64,000 bases of DNA from Chryseobacterium sp. 52 (GTDB lineage Bacteria; Bacteroidota; Bacteroidia; Flavobacteriales; Weeksellaceae), in the NCBI RefSeq assembly GCF_002754245.1, contig NZ_PEEX01000001.1, forward strand, positions 310,001 through 374,000, given 5' to 3'. Shown piece by piece: positions 9,052-18,394 of the stretch. Made by a program: the position numbers and the translations under genes. Position 1 is the first letter of the stretch; every line of letters starts with the position of its first letter. Below the pieces are notes generated by a model, which was given only the letters and a program-made list of their open reading frames with translations, was not told where the DNA came from and did no database searches.

Positions 9052-10626
9052 AATTATTAATTTGGATTCTTGAACCACCATTTCTTCCCAACAATTTTCA
9101 AGCCATGAATAACCGTAATCTGAAAAGAATACACTGAAGTTATAGACTCTTTCCTGCCAGGTCTTTGAAGGGTGAACATCTAAAAATAGTTTCTCCAGTC
9201 TTTCAAGCAACTCGCCCTGTTTTATTTTTTCTGCATGCAGCAGACGTTTTTTCATTCTTTTAAATGATTTCAACTGTCTTACCTCTTCTGCTTTGACCAT
9301 ATTTCCGAAAGAGCGTTCTGTAGTTTCGGCTATGGCTTTCAATTCTAGGAAACCTTTCTCCAAAAGCATTTCTTTTTCTTCCAAAAGATGTAAAACAGAA
9401 CTGTCTTTTAGGATTTTCTGATTGGTGATTGCTGTAAAGTTCCCAAAGAAGTCTTCTATATTAAGATCCAGTTTTGCAATTTTCCCCACTGTTTTTTCTT
9501 TAATGAAAAGCATTGAGTTCCTTGGAATTAAAACAGGGAAAGGAATATTGAGAGCTTTAAAATAATCTTTAAGCTCCAGCCAGTACATGATCTCTGCATT
9601 TCCTCCGATATACGCCAGGTTGGGAAGTACTTTTTCCTGATAAACCGGACGCATTAAAGCATTCGGGCTGAATTTTTCGGGATAGCTTTCCAATTCGTTC
9701 AGTATTTCTTCCTGAGTAAATCTTTTATCTGTATCTACTGCAATATATTTTTCGCCATCAAAATCGATTCTGTCTCTTGTTTCGGAAAGATAAAAAAGAT
9801 TGATATCGCGCGGATTAACCTGAACTTTTCCATATTTTTCTGTCAGAAAATCTACTTTTTCTTTTGAGTTTTTCTGTAAGCTAAAATGCAGAAGTTCATC
9901 TTTAAACACCTCTTTGATCTGGTTTTTAAGTTCTCTGGAATCTCCATCTACGATCAAGAGTCCAAATTCAGAAAAAAGTCTGTTCACTAACGTTTTAATT
10001 GCTTCCGTGAGTGTATTTCCAATTTTATAGGCTTCTTTCATCATCAGGATCAATTCTGTTCCGAATACGGAATCTTTAAACTCTTTCTCAAATTCAGAAA
10101 TGAAAAATGTATCGCTGATCGTAATTCTACCTACCGGACCACCTGACTTCTCGTTGATCTCATAATAATTACTTTCAGTCTTAAAATGATTGATCTCTGC
10201 GAAATCGTGATCTTCAGAAGCCATCCAGTATACCGGAACAAAATTAAAATCCGGAAAGTTTTCTTTTAAATAAGTACATGTCTTAATGGTCTGCAAAATC
10301 TTATAAACAAAGAAAACAGGGCCAGAAAACAGGTTCAGCTGATGTCCGGTGGTAATGGTAAATGTATTCGGCTGACTTAGGCTTTTTAGATTTTCGTTCT
10401 GTTTCGACGAAAGTGTAAGGCCTGAAAGCTGTTTTTCCAGTACATCGGACAAGACCTGCCTTTGATCTGAGGTAAAAGAATTTTGTTTGAGATGGATCTG
10501 ATCTTTAAAATGATCTAAAGAAAAGGTATTATTTTCGAAACCTTCAATTTTTTGGTTCAAAAAGTCTTTGACCAATTGAGGAATGCTTTCTATATCGTTA
10601 AATGATATTTTATTTATTGTTTTCAA
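9040..10626 (-). CDS. bshC: Bacillithiol biosynthesis cysteine-adding enzyme BshC
   Basis: Putative cysteine ligase that completes bacillithiol, the low-molecular-weight thiol of many Firmicutes and Bacteroidota. From the chosen start it has 528 residues, normal for the family. The N-terminal half shows TITTGHQLNLFSGPVFFVYK and PVYWMASEDHDFAEI, the nucleotide-binding-like core of BshC; the C-terminal part is a coiled coil. I chose the TTG at 10626 because translation from it (KTINKISFNDIESIP) looks like the family N-terminus and starts just after the stop of the upstream porin gene. An ATG at 10668 would add 14 unlikely residues (VLCGICSTKSQTK) and overlap the porin gene by 29 nt. It is 13 nt downstream of the porin gene and likely co-transcribed. 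Confidence 0.92.
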   Translation of the reverse strand: MKTINKISFNDIESIPQLVKDFLNQKIEGFENNTFSLDHFKDQIHLKQNSFTSDQRQVLSDVLEKQLSGLTLSSKQNENLKSLSQPNTFTITTGHQLNLFSGPVFFVYKILQTIKTCTYLKENFPDFNFVPVYWMASEDHDFAEINHFKTESNYYEINEKSGGPVGRITISDTFFISEFEKEFKDSVFGTELILMMKEAYKIGNTLTEAIKTLVNRLFSEFGLLIVDGDSRELKNQIKEVFKDELLHFSLQKNSKEKVDFLTEKYGKVQVNPRDINLFYLSETRDRIDFDGEKYIAVDTDKRFTQEEILNELESYPEKFSPNALMRPVYQEKVLPNLAYIGGNAEIMYWLELKDYFKALNIPFPVLIPRNSMLFIKEKTVGKIAKLDLNIEDFFGNFTAITNQKILKDSSVLHLLEEKEMLLEKGFLELKAIAETTERSFGNMVKAEEVRQLKSFKRMKKRLLHAEKIKQGELLERLEKLFLDVHPSKTWQERVYNFSVFFSDYGYSWLENCWEEMVVQESKLIIVAI

Positions 10627-10639
10627 CTTTGTTTGGCTT

Positions 10640-12574
10640 TTAGTTGAACAAATACCACACAATACCAATGTTTAACCTAAAATCATAAACCGGATAATGT
10701 GGAAATGCGTATGCTTTATTATTGGAAATAACCGTTCCTATTTGTTGTCCTTCTACATAGAAGAACATTTTTTTAACCTTCATATTAATATAAAGATCTG
10801 CAATAGGCTGGCCTCCGATAGAGAATGAATCTGCGCCAGGGAGAATATATTCGTTTAAAATTGGGAAGTAATCTCTCGATGCAAATTTTGAGAAGTAATA
10901 GATTTTTACTCCCATCTGAATTTCTGCAGCCTTTTTAAAAGCCTGACTCTGGAAGAAGAAATTAGCTCTTCCGATAAAACTTGGCATTGGAAGAAGTTCT
11001 TTATTCGTTAATGCGTTTTGGAAATGAAGTCTTGTATTAAGGTGAAATTTTCCAAAACTGAACATGGCATCTCCTCCGATCTGAGAAATATTTAATGAGT
11101 TGCTGCTTTGTGTTGGTGCTCCGTCGGCATTGAAATAGGTGTAATTATCTATTCTGAAATAATTGGCAAAAATTTCTGTTTTGAACCATTTCAGGTTAAT
11201 ACTACCTCCAATTTCTGTTACGGTCTGGTTTTTGGCATTTTCCAGGTAATAATTGTATTTATTGTAAACGGAAGTATTTAAAAGATAGTTGAATGACGGA
11301 TAAGCACTCTGAAAGTTTACTTTCGCATTCACGAAATAATCTTTTATGGGCTCAAATTTTATATTATTTGCTGTTCTAAGATAACTTCCGAACTGACTTC
11401 CATTTGAAAACTCTAAAAAGGACTTCAACTGAAACTTGTCCCAAAGTTTTATCTGAAGATTCCCAACGGCTCCAATTCTGTTTTCTTTAAGCTCACCTGG
11501 AAGGGCTACCCCATTCACAGTAGCAAGATCTCTCACCCCGAATTTCAACATCTGATAACGTACTCCACCATCAAGCTTGAATTTTTCATTATTAAAAACA
11601 AGGCTTACGGTATTGCTGAAATTGTCTGAATATTTTTTGGTGGTGAGCGGGAACCCATTCGTTAGTTCTGAAACATTATCATACCAATAAGGTTCTGCTG
11701 CTCCCTGATTATAAAAATATTTATTTCCCTGATGTGACAGGGTATGTCTTATACTAAAAGGGAATTTTTCTGAATTGAACGGCGTAAACTGATGGGTCAG
11801 ATAATATCTTCGGTATGAATACTGAGAGCTTGATGAAGCCAGATTAACCTGGGCATTCTGTCTGTTTTTATAGTTGCTGTCTCCATTCTGGAACAAATTA
11901 TCTTCTGTAATTCCACCACTTTCCTGATTGTTGACATTCTGGTGAAGGTAATGGGTAAACAATTCATAGTTTCCGCTCTTAGAAACATAATGTCCGGAAA
12001 ATAATGTATTGTTGTTAGACGCTAATGAATTTCTGTAAAAGCCCTGAGAACGAAGTCCCATATATTCAATGGCAAAATTGAATCTTTTCCCGATATTCTG
12101 AGTATAGGTAGAGTTCAATGCTGCTCCATTTTTCATGGCAGTATGATAAATAAAAGTTGCGGTAGGTGTCTTTACATCGTAGTATTTCACATCGTCTGCT
12201 CCTATGATCATATATGATTTATTGGTAGGCAATAAAGAGAGGTTCTGTTCCGGATTTACTTCATAAACCAGAGGATTGAATCCTGCACCAATATTGGCAA
12301 CCTGAGCTTTCCCAAAGTTATCCCTATTGTTGTACTGTGAAAAAATATTGGTTTTATTAAAAGTCATCACCGTATCAAAAATCTTCTTTTCAGAAAACTG
12401 GGTTTGATACAGGTAATCATTAATAGTGGGTTTAAAAATTTTCAGGGAATCTTTTTTTCCGTTATCTATGACAAGGGTATCTTCTGTTGGCAGGTTCTTA
12501 GTGTCTGTTTTATTAACAACCTGAGCCTTCGAGACAAAACTGAAAAAGATTATTATGAAAAGGATATACTTCAT
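10640..12574 (-). CDS. Putative outer-membrane porin (Bacteroidota Porin_10-like)
   Basis: Signal peptide (KYILFIIIFFSFVSKAQ), then about 620 residues of alternating polar/aromatic strands typical of a beta-barrel, ending IGIVWYLFN with a terminal aromatic-Asn segment. The residue pattern (FNPLVYEVNPEQNLSL, NIGKRFNFAIEYMGLRSQGFYR, LNLRF-like strands) fits the putative porin family common in Flavobacteriia. No TonB box or plug is present, so passive diffusion or a structural role is more likely than active import. A TAAATTTG -7 element lies 18 nt before the ATG, directly after two terminators that isolate it from the upstream susCD pair. bshC follows. Confidence 0.85.
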   Translation of the reverse strand: MKYILFIIIFFSFVSKAQVVNKTDTKNLPTEDTLVIDNGKKDSLKIFKPTINDYLYQTQFSEKKIFDTVMTFNKTNIFSQYNNRDNFGKAQVANIGAGFNPLVYEVNPEQNLSLLPTNKSYMIIGADDVKYYDVKTPTATFIYHTAMKNGAALNSTYTQNIGKRFNFAIEYMGLRSQGFYRNSLASNNNTLFSGHYVSKSGNYELFTHYLHQNVNNQESGGITEDNLFQNGDSNYKNRQNAQVNLASSSSQYSYRRYYLTHQFTPFNSEKFPFSIRHTLSHQGNKYFYNQGAAEPYWYDNVSELTNGFPLTTKKYSDNFSNTVSLVFNNEKFKLDGGVRYQMLKFGVRDLATVNGVALPGELKENRIGAVGNLQIKLWDKFQLKSFLEFSNGSQFGSYLRTANNIKFEPIKDYFVNAKVNFQSAYPSFNYLLNTSVYNKYNYYLENAKNQTVTEIGGSINLKWFKTEIFANYFRIDNYTYFNADGAPTQSSNSLNISQIGGDAMFSFGKFHLNTRLHFQNALTNKELLPMPSFIGRANFFFQSQAFKKAAEIQMGVKIYYFSKFASRDYFPILNEYILPGADSFSIGGQPIADLYINMKVKKMFFYVEGQQIGTVISNNKAYAFPHYPVYDFRLNIGIVWYLFN

Positions 12575-12591
12575 TATTGATTTTTGTACAG

Positions 12592-12599
12592 CAAATTTA
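12592..12599 (-). promoter_or_regulatory. -7 promoter element of the porin-bshC unit
   Basis: TAAATTTG on the minus strand matches TAnnTTTG exactly, 18 nt before the porin ATG and just downstream of the two susD terminators. No clear -33 element is visible. Confidence 0.42.
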
Positions 12600-12607
12600 A
12601 TAAAAAA

Positions 12608-12637
12608 AAAGCGGTCTCACTTTTGAGACCGCTTTTT
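12608..12637. terminator. Terminator hairpin, second of a tandem pair after susD
   Basis: AAGCGGTCTCA and TGAGACCGCTT form an 11-bp stem around a 4-5 nt loop, with A and T runs on both sides, so it could stop transcription in either direction. On the minus strand it follows the other hairpin at 12648-12680. Confidence 0.85.
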
Positions 12638-12647
12638 ACTTGAATAA

Positions 12648-12680
12648 AAAAAGAGGCTGTTTTTAAAACAGCCTCTTTAT
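12648..12680. terminator. Terminator hairpin, first after susD
   Basis: AAAGAGGCTGTTT and AAACAGCCTCTTT form a long near-perfect stem with a short loop. It lies 6 nt beyond the susD stop (12686) on the minus strand, and an A-run on the plus strand gives the U-tract. Confidence 0.85.
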
Positions 12681-12685
12681 ATGTA

Positions 12686-14146
12686 TTAGAAATTAGGATT
12701 ATTTAAAATTTCCTCTTGTGGAATTTTTAAAGATACCCTGTCATCCGTGTAAGGGAATGCCTGACCTACGTAGAACAAGTGGTTTGTTCCTCTTGTAACG
12801 GTAGCTCTATTTCTCTTAAATGCTAAATAAGATTTACCTTCTCCCCAGAATTCTAAACGAGTATTTTTATATATCTCATCCTGTAGAGCAGTCCCAGCTA
12901 GTGTATCAATATATGAAACATCTGTAATTCTGTTTGCTAAATAGTTTTTCAGAATTGTTTTTGCTTCAGCTTCCTGACCTGACTTAGCAAGTGATTCTGC
13001 AGCTAGCATATAGAATTCGTCTACTCTCATGTAGATATAGTCAGTAGTAACCTGTCTCTGTCCTTGTGAAACTCTGTTTGGGTCAAAGAATTTATTCCCT
13101 GGATAGTTTTGAGCAGGATTGGTTACAACAAATTGATTTCTTCTGATGTCATCAGGTCTCATACTGTTGTATAATCCTATATCGATTCCTTTTCTGGTTC
13201 CAACAGAAGCATAGCTATATGTGAATACATCTATTTGTCCCCACCAGCTTACTAGGTCTAAACCATTAACTACAGCAATGTCAAAGCCCCACATCCAGCT
13301 AGGAGTATTCAAATCATTAAATCCACCACCACTCAAAACAGTAGACCCTGGCGTCTGAGCCATTCTCACAGCCTGTGCTTTCGTAGTTGTAGGGTATCCA
13401 TAATTAGCAATAATATCCTTAGATACAACAGCTGCTTGTGATGACTGACCCGTTGCTGCATAAGCATAAGCCAATAGGCCTTTTGCAACACCTTGATCGA
13501 TCATTCCTTTGTTATCTCTATCAAAACCTTCTAAATAGTCAACTGCTTTAGTTAAATCATCAACAATAAGGGCATATACCTGAGCCTGTGTAGATTTAGG
13601 TGCAGCTGGCATTTGAGATTTAGTATATACAGGAATTGCAGCTTCAGAAGCGCTATATCCTTTAGTATAAAACTGCATTAAGTAAAAATATGCATAAGCA
13701 CGTAAAGCTTTTGCTTGGCCCATTGCAAATTTATCCTTCTCAGCAGCAGGAACTGAATCAGTTCCACCAAGAGCATCAATTACATCATTTGCTCCAGCAA
13801 TAACTCTATAGTAATATCTCCAAGGCTTATAATTTACTGTGTTTGTAAAATCTACCTGTGCTGCCATGTTAGCAATATTAACATACCATCCATAGTTTAC
13901 AGCTTCAAGAGCCATATCTTGGGAAAGAAGGTCACTATATATATCATATCCTTTCTGTCCGAAATCATCATGATCTAAATCTGTTCCCCCGGTTCCTGTA
14001 TTGATCATCATCAGGTACAAACCATTTAATTTGGTTTGTGCAGGAGCATCCCCGATAGTTTCAGTTGGTGCACTTTCAAGAAATTCCTCACGACATGAAA
14101 CTGTCAATGTCGCTAATGCTATACTTAATAATAATATCTTTTTCAT
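12686..14146 (-). CDS. RagB/SusD-family nutrient-binding lipoprotein
   Basis: Surface lipoprotein that caps its SusC partner and captures substrate. The N-terminus KKILLLSIALATLTVSC ends in a lipobox with the lipidated cysteine at residue 18. The helical SusD core is recognised by AMGQAKALRAYAYFYLMQFY (TPR-like helices) and the C-terminal RVDEFYMLAAESLAKSGQEA and LEFWGEGKSYLAFKRN segments typical of the RagB/SusD domain. It is 486 residues long. It follows susC by 12 nt and precedes a tandem terminator, so it is the second gene of a two-gene operon. Nothing identifies the substrate; no glycoside hydrolase or peptidase is adjacent. Confidence 0.96.
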   Translation of the reverse strand: MKKILLLSIALATLTVSCREEFLESAPTETIGDAPAQTKLNGLYLMMINTGTGGTDLDHDDFGQKGYDIYSDLLSQDMALEAVNYGWYVNIANMAAQVDFTNTVNYKPWRYYYRVIAGANDVIDALGGTDSVPAAEKDKFAMGQAKALRAYAYFYLMQFYTKGYSASEAAIPVYTKSQMPAAPKSTQAQVYALIVDDLTKAVDYLEGFDRDNKGMIDQGVAKGLLAYAYAATGQSSQAAVVSKDIIANYGYPTTTKAQAVRMAQTPGSTVLSGGGFNDLNTPSWMWGFDIAVVNGLDLVSWWGQIDVFTYSYASVGTRKGIDIGLYNSMRPDDIRRNQFVVTNPAQNYPGNKFFDPNRVSQGQRQVTTDYIYMRVDEFYMLAAESLAKSGQEAEAKTILKNYLANRITDVSYIDTLAGTALQDEIYKNTRLEFWGEGKSYLAFKRNRATVTRGTNHLFYVGQAFPYTDDRVSLKIPQEEILNNPNF

Positions 14147-14158
14147 TTTATTTACTTG

Positions 14159-17100
14159 TTAGAAGTTAATTTTTGCACCAAATGTAATCGTTGATAGTGG
14201 TGCATAGTTATATGTATTACTACCTCCTGTTTCCGAAACACTTGGATTAAATCCTTTTCTCTTGCTTGCAATCCACAAGTTATCTCCACTCACAAACAGA
14301 CTAAAACCTGTCATACCGATTGATTTTACAAAATCCTGTGGAAGGTTATATCCCAAACGGATATTGTTTAGAGCAATGTAATCAGATTTCACTAAGAATC
14401 TGCTTGATCTTGATGCAAAATTAACATCAGCTGCATAATTGGAAGACATTCTTGGAACATCAGTAATATCCCCAGGATTCTGCCATCTGTTTAAAATATC
14501 TGTATGCCAGTTATTTGTTCCTATCTGACCGTTAGCCATCAATCCTGCATAAGCACTATCATAAGCATAACCTCCCATACTATAAAGGAACTGTACTCCT
14601 AATGTAAAAGATTTATATCCGAAATCAAGATTAAATGCACCTCTAATATCTGGTATAGCAGATTTATCTAAGAACTTCTGAGTTGCCTGAGCATAAACTT
14701 CAGTAACTCCAGTTCTGATATCTGCATTAGGATTTTGTGACTGATACTCATAAAGAGATGTAATCTGCTCACCTGCATCAAAAGTCCCATTTCCATTATT
14801 ATCCGTATAATTAACAGTCCATTGAGCAGCACCTGTTGCAGAGTTTACTCCAGCATACTCTCTCATGTAATAGTCATATAAAGATTTTCCTTCAGCTCTT
14901 CCGAATCCTGCTTCTGATAAATCAAGAATCTTTCTCTGACCTGTACTCACGTCAAATGGCATTTTTGTAAGTTTATTACGTAAAAATTCACCATTTACCC
15001 CAAAGTCAAGGAATATATCTTTTTTGTTGATGATATGAGCCTTTAATGTAAATTCAACACCTTGGTTAACCATATTTCCATCGTTAACTTTTAAGATTGC
15101 GTTACCTGTAGACGGTGCCAATCTAGTGTCAAAAATTAGGTTATCAGTTTTTCTGTTATAATAATCAACATCAAGTTCGATTGCTCTGTTTTTAAACAAA
15201 CCTAATTCTACCCCTGCCTGAAAAACTTTAAACTTTTCCCAAGTCAATTCAGGGTAACCACTTCTGTTATATGTTGCTCCAGGAAGACCCATAAAGTTTC
15301 CAGGATTATAAACATTATATCCAGGGTAGTTTCCTACTCCTGCCTGATCTCCAACTGTACCATAACTTCCTTTTAGTTTTAAGTTGGTGATAATTTTATT
15401 ATCAGATAGGAAGCTTTCTTTTGATACTAACCATCCTAAACCTGCAGATGCAAAAGTATCCCATTTGTCCTGTAAGAATCTTGAAGATCCGTCTCTTCTT
15501 ATCGATCCGTTAAAGAAATATTTCCCTTTGTAATCATATGTTAACTGACCAAAGTAACTTTCCAGGGTATAGTTATTTGTATATGATTCTGATAGAGATT
15601 CACCAATTCCGACATTTAATTCAGGAATCATATCGATGATGTTTGGTCTTCCTGCTGACAGGAACTTTTGCTCCCAGCTGTTGTTTTCATGAGCAACAAA
15701 AGCCATTACATTGTGATCACCAAATCTTTTATTAAATCTCAATAACTGTAACCAGTTGTATGACATTAGCTCAGTTTTGGTTTTTTGAATATATCCATTC
15801 TGGCTGGCAGCACTTCCATAAAAAGGATTAGTTACCTGATCATTACTGTTATTATAATACTGTCCTCCAATTCTGGTTTCAAAGCTTAAAAATTTAGTAA
15901 TGTCAGCTTTCAAGAACATATTAGCATTGATCTCGTGCTTGTAAAACTTGTTAAGGTTGTTAGTTGCGTCTCCAATTGAATTCGTTAGTCCACCAAAACC
16001 TCTTCCATTTGGTCCATCACCGTAATCAAACTCGTACCCTCCAAAATGAGGATCAGCAATTTTATTTCCTGCTGCATCACGTCTGAATAAAGGATAAATA
16101 GATGGGATGTTATCTACGAACCAGAAAATACTTCCTGAGTCAGAAGTCTGTCCATTTCTATTAGCCTTGGAATAAGCGTATCCTAAATTAAAATCACCTC
16201 TTAACCAAGGTCTTGCCTGATGGCTTAAATTTAATCTACCAGTATATCTTTCATAATCAGAGTTGATTGAGTAACCCTTATCACTTAAGTATCCAATATT
16301 AGTATAATACGTTGTCTTACCACTACCCCCACTGATACTTAAATTATTTTCAGTTCTTGCAGAAGTTTGAAAAGCATAGTCTTCCCAGTTTTCAGGATCA
16401 TACAATCTACCAGCTCCCGGTCTTACTTTTCCAGTAGTTGGATCTATTAATTGAGATGCGGGTGTTCCCCAGATGTTATAATCTGCACTAATACCACCAG
16501 TACCGAAAAGATTTGTATTTGCATAAGCTGTTGGATCAGCATTTCCTAATAATTTACCACGATTTCTCACAGCTTGCCAGCTTAATCCAACATATTCCTC
16601 AGGAGATTTTATAGTTGAATATCTTGGAAGTAATGCCATATTGAAACCTACTTTGGATTCCAATTGGATTACAGATTTATTAGCTCTACCTTTCTTGGTA
16701 TTCATAACCACAACACCATTAGCTCCTCTTGCTCCGTAGATTGAAGTTGCTGTAGCATCCTTAAGAATAATCATATTCTCAATATCTTCAGGGTTGATAG
16801 CACTAACATTCCCTGTATAAGGCATACCATCTAATACATATAGTGGGCTTCTGTTTCCACTAACAGATCCAAAACCTCTGATACGAATTGTTGCATCTGT
16901 ACCAGGCTGTCCTGATGTATTAATAACTCTAACCCCTGCAGATTCTCCTGCAAGCGCCTGACTAACGCTGGATACGTTTTTTGAATCAATTGACTTTGCA
17001 TCAACTTTAGATGCAGTACCCACATATGTTTCTTTTGGAACCTGGCTATAACCAATTACAACAACTTCTTCAATTGCTGTTTCTGCAGTTGCGGTATCCC

Positions 17101-17179
17101 CAGGCTTCTGTTGTGCGTAAGCAATTTGTCCTAAGAAGAACAATGCCCCAGCACTTAATACACGTAGTTTAACATTCAT
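14159..17179 (-). CDS. SusC/RagA-family TonB-linked outer-membrane receptor
   Basis: The 1006-residue receptor has a signal peptide (NVKLRVLSAGALFFLGQIAYAQ), a TonB-box-like IEEVVVIGYSQ, and a plug domain at about 45-170 with GESAGVRVINTSGQPG, IRGFGS, LYVLDGMPY and LKDATATSIYGARGANGVV, followed by a beta-barrel ending TFGAKINF with terminal Phe. It lacks the N-terminal carboxypeptidase-regulatory-like domain seen in many SusC proteins. It works with the SusD encoded 12 nt downstream. Its promoter region closely matches that of the other susC gene (start 23719), and the two signal peptides are also similar, so these two receptor systems are probably duplicated and may be expressed together. 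Confidence 0.97.
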   Translation of the reverse strand: MNVKLRVLSAGALFFLGQIAYAQQKPGDTATAETAIEEVVVIGYSQVPKETYVGTASKVDAKSIDSKNVSSVSQALAGESAGVRVINTSGQPGTDATIRIRGFGSVSGNRSPLYVLDGMPYTGNVSAINPEDIENMIILKDATATSIYGARGANGVVVMNTKKGRANKSVIQLESKVGFNMALLPRYSTIKSPEEYVGLSWQAVRNRGKLLGNADPTAYANTNLFGTGGISADYNIWGTPASQLIDPTTGKVRPGAGRLYDPENWEDYAFQTSARTENNLSISGGSGKTTYYTNIGYLSDKGYSINSDYERYTGRLNLSHQARPWLRGDFNLGYAYSKANRNGQTSDSGSIFWFVDNIPSIYPLFRRDAAGNKIADPHFGGYEFDYGDGPNGRGFGGLTNSIGDATNNLNKFYKHEINANMFLKADITKFLSFETRIGGQYYNNSNDQVTNPFYGSAASQNGYIQKTKTELMSYNWLQLLRFNKRFGDHNVMAFVAHENNSWEQKFLSAGRPNIIDMIPELNVGIGESLSESYTNNYTLESYFGQLTYDYKGKYFFNGSIRRDGSSRFLQDKWDTFASAGLGWLVSKESFLSDNKIITNLKLKGSYGTVGDQAGVGNYPGYNVYNPGNFMGLPGATYNRSGYPELTWEKFKVFQAGVELGLFKNRAIELDVDYYNRKTDNLIFDTRLAPSTGNAILKVNDGNMVNQGVEFTLKAHIINKKDIFLDFGVNGEFLRNKLTKMPFDVSTGQRKILDLSEAGFGRAEGKSLYDYYMREYAGVNSATGAAQWTVNYTDNNGNGTFDAGEQITSLYEYQSQNPNADIRTGVTEVYAQATQKFLDKSAIPDIRGAFNLDFGYKSFTLGVQFLYSMGGYAYDSAYAGLMANGQIGTNNWHTDILNRWQNPGDITDVPRMSSNYAADVNFASRSSRFLVKSDYIALNNIRLGYNLPQDFVKSIGMTGFSLFVSGDNLWIASKRKGFNPSVSETGGSNTYNYAPLSTITFGAKINF

Positions 17180-17207
17180 ATTAACAAATTTTAATATATT
17201 TAATTCG

Positions 17208-17239
17208 CAAATATGTTAATAAATATTAACACCCACAAG
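17208..17239 (-). promoter_or_regulatory. Promoter of susC (14159-17179)
   Basis: The minus strand reads CTTG (17239-17236), a 20-nt spacer, and CATATTTG (17215-17208). This -7 differs from TAnnTTTG in one base. The spacer end TTTATTAA and the -7 are repeated exactly at the promoter of the second susC (23746-23777). Confidence 0.55.
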
Positions 17240-17513
17240 TATTAGGGTAATGTAATTAAAAGCTTTTTTCTTTATGGTGCTTTTAATTATTCTGTGAAAT
17301 AATCAAGATTAAGCAATAATATTCAGCTTTAATTCCATAAAATATATTTCTTTCATGCAAGTCATTTTTTTTAACAAATTATTATTACTATGTAAAATAT
17401 TATTTAGAATCAATATAAATTATATTTTTAAAACTACTTCATTATTAAGACCTTGTCATAAAGTTAAAAACAGAACCCTACCAGACAGCACAAAACAATC
17501 ATAAACAGTTATC
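17240..17513. other. AT-rich intergenic region without a gene
   Basis: Between the susC promoter and the terminator of the secreted-protein gene. I see no open frame with coding character, no RNA gene and no clear repeat. With its flanking promoter and terminator it makes up the 384-bp gap 17180-17563. Confidence 0.6.
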
Positions 17514-17557
17514 AAAAAAAAGACAGAAAGCTTTAAAGAAACTTTTTGTCTTTTTTA
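17514..17557 (-). terminator. Terminator after the secreted-protein gene
   Basis: On the minus strand AAAAAAGACAAAAAG (17556-17542) pairs with CTTTCTGTCTTTTTT (17530-17516) with one G-U pair and an 11-nt loop, ending in a T-run. It lies 7 nt past the stop codon at 17564. Confidence 0.7.
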
Positions 17558-17563
17558 ACAAAA

Positions 17564-18226
17564 CTATTTTGCAATAATTTCAAGCAAGGCATTGTAGTCC
17601 TGTGGATCTTTTAATTTATTCTTTTTAAGAAAAACATTTAAATCAGCTTCTTTCATAGGAAAAGCATTTTTAAGATCTCCAGCCTTTAACGGAATGAGAG
17701 TCTTAGTTTCCATATTAAATAAAAAATAGTCAGGTTTTGTATTTGAAAATTTAGCTGATCTTCCTTGGTCATAGGTATTCTCGGCAACTTTTGAAGAAAT
17801 AAATTTCACTTCTTGCTTCCTTACTACTGTGTAATTATTTTTTTCTGATGAAGACTGAATATAGTACGTTCCATTAATCAGTCTTATGATATATTTATTA
17901 TTTATGTTAAAATAATCAACTCCTTCTTTAGGTATTTTGAAATATTCCTCACCTTTCTTCATAATAATTTCATCATTAAAAATATTATATCTTAAAAGAA
18001 ATGTACCCTTTTCATTCATTATGGTAGATGGGAGAAATTCTTTATCCAGAAAGGGTGACCCTTCATATTCATTATCAGCCAGTCCACTTACACCAATCTT
18101 ATTAACAGCCTGTGACATCAACCGGTCATAGTTAAGATTATTCAAAGCTGTATTCTTGATTTGGGAAAAGCAAAAACCAACACTTAATAGTGATACTAAA
18201 AGTCCTATTTTTCTCATATTTTTCAT
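17564..18226 (-). CDS. Secreted protein of unknown function
   Basis: I do not recognise the family. The 220 residues begin with a signal peptide (MRKIGLLVSLLSVGFCFSQ), so the product is exported to the periplasm or beyond; it lacks a lipobox. The mature part is Lys/Asn rich, has no transmembrane segment and shows beta-rich stretches (GTFLLRYNIFNDEIIMKK, YFKIPKEGVDYFNINNKY). Its end FPMKEADLNVFLKKNKLKD resembles the C-terminal segment of some Bacteroidota secreted proteins that report a YfiR/GLPGLI-like fold, but this is only an impression. An alternative start is the ATG at 18217. It is its own transcription unit, with a promoter inside an inverted-repeat element and a terminator just after its stop. 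Confidence 0.75.
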   Translation of the reverse strand: MKNMRKIGLLVSLLSVGFCFSQIKNTALNNLNYDRLMSQAVNKIGVSGLADNEYEGSPFLDKEFLPSTIMNEKGTFLLRYNIFNDEIIMKKGEEYFKIPKEGVDYFNINNKYIIRLINGTYYIQSSSEKNNYTVVRKQEVKFISSKVAENTYDQGRSAKFSNTKPDYFLFNMETKTLIPLKAGDLKNAFPMKEADLNVFLKKNKLKDPQDYNALLEIIAK

Positions 18227-18238
18227 TCTAAAATTAAA

Positions 18239-18366
18239 GCCTGTTTAAATTTTATATTTAAAATTATCTTTATCTAAAATAAACTTTTTTTACAAATTTA
18301 ATTTAGTAACGTTTAGCTATCAAACTTTTTAAAAGACTCATTAAAAAAGATAAAATTTAAACAGGC
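18239..18366. repeat. 128-bp element bounded by perfect 17-bp inverted repeats
   Basis: GCCTGTTTAAATTTTAT at 18239-18255 is repeated in inverted form at 18350-18366. The 94 nt between them are AT-rich, noncoding, and contain a complete promoter on the minus strand. AATTAA occurs directly outside the right arm and one base outside the left arm, which could be a target-site duplication, though in such AT-rich sequence it could be chance. This looks like a small MITE-type element or a large-loop hairpin after the upstream lipoprotein gene. I cannot tell which from one copy. Confidence 0.5.
18293..18324 (-). promoter_or_regulatory. Promoter of the secreted-protein gene
   Basis: The minus strand reads TTTG (18324-18321), a 20-nt spacer, TAAATTTG (18300-18293). 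Both elements match the Bacteroidota consensus exactly. Transcription would start near 18287, about 60 nt before the ATG at 18226. Confidence 0.65.
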
Positions 18367-18394
18367 AATTAATATTATTTCTTTAAAACTATTC

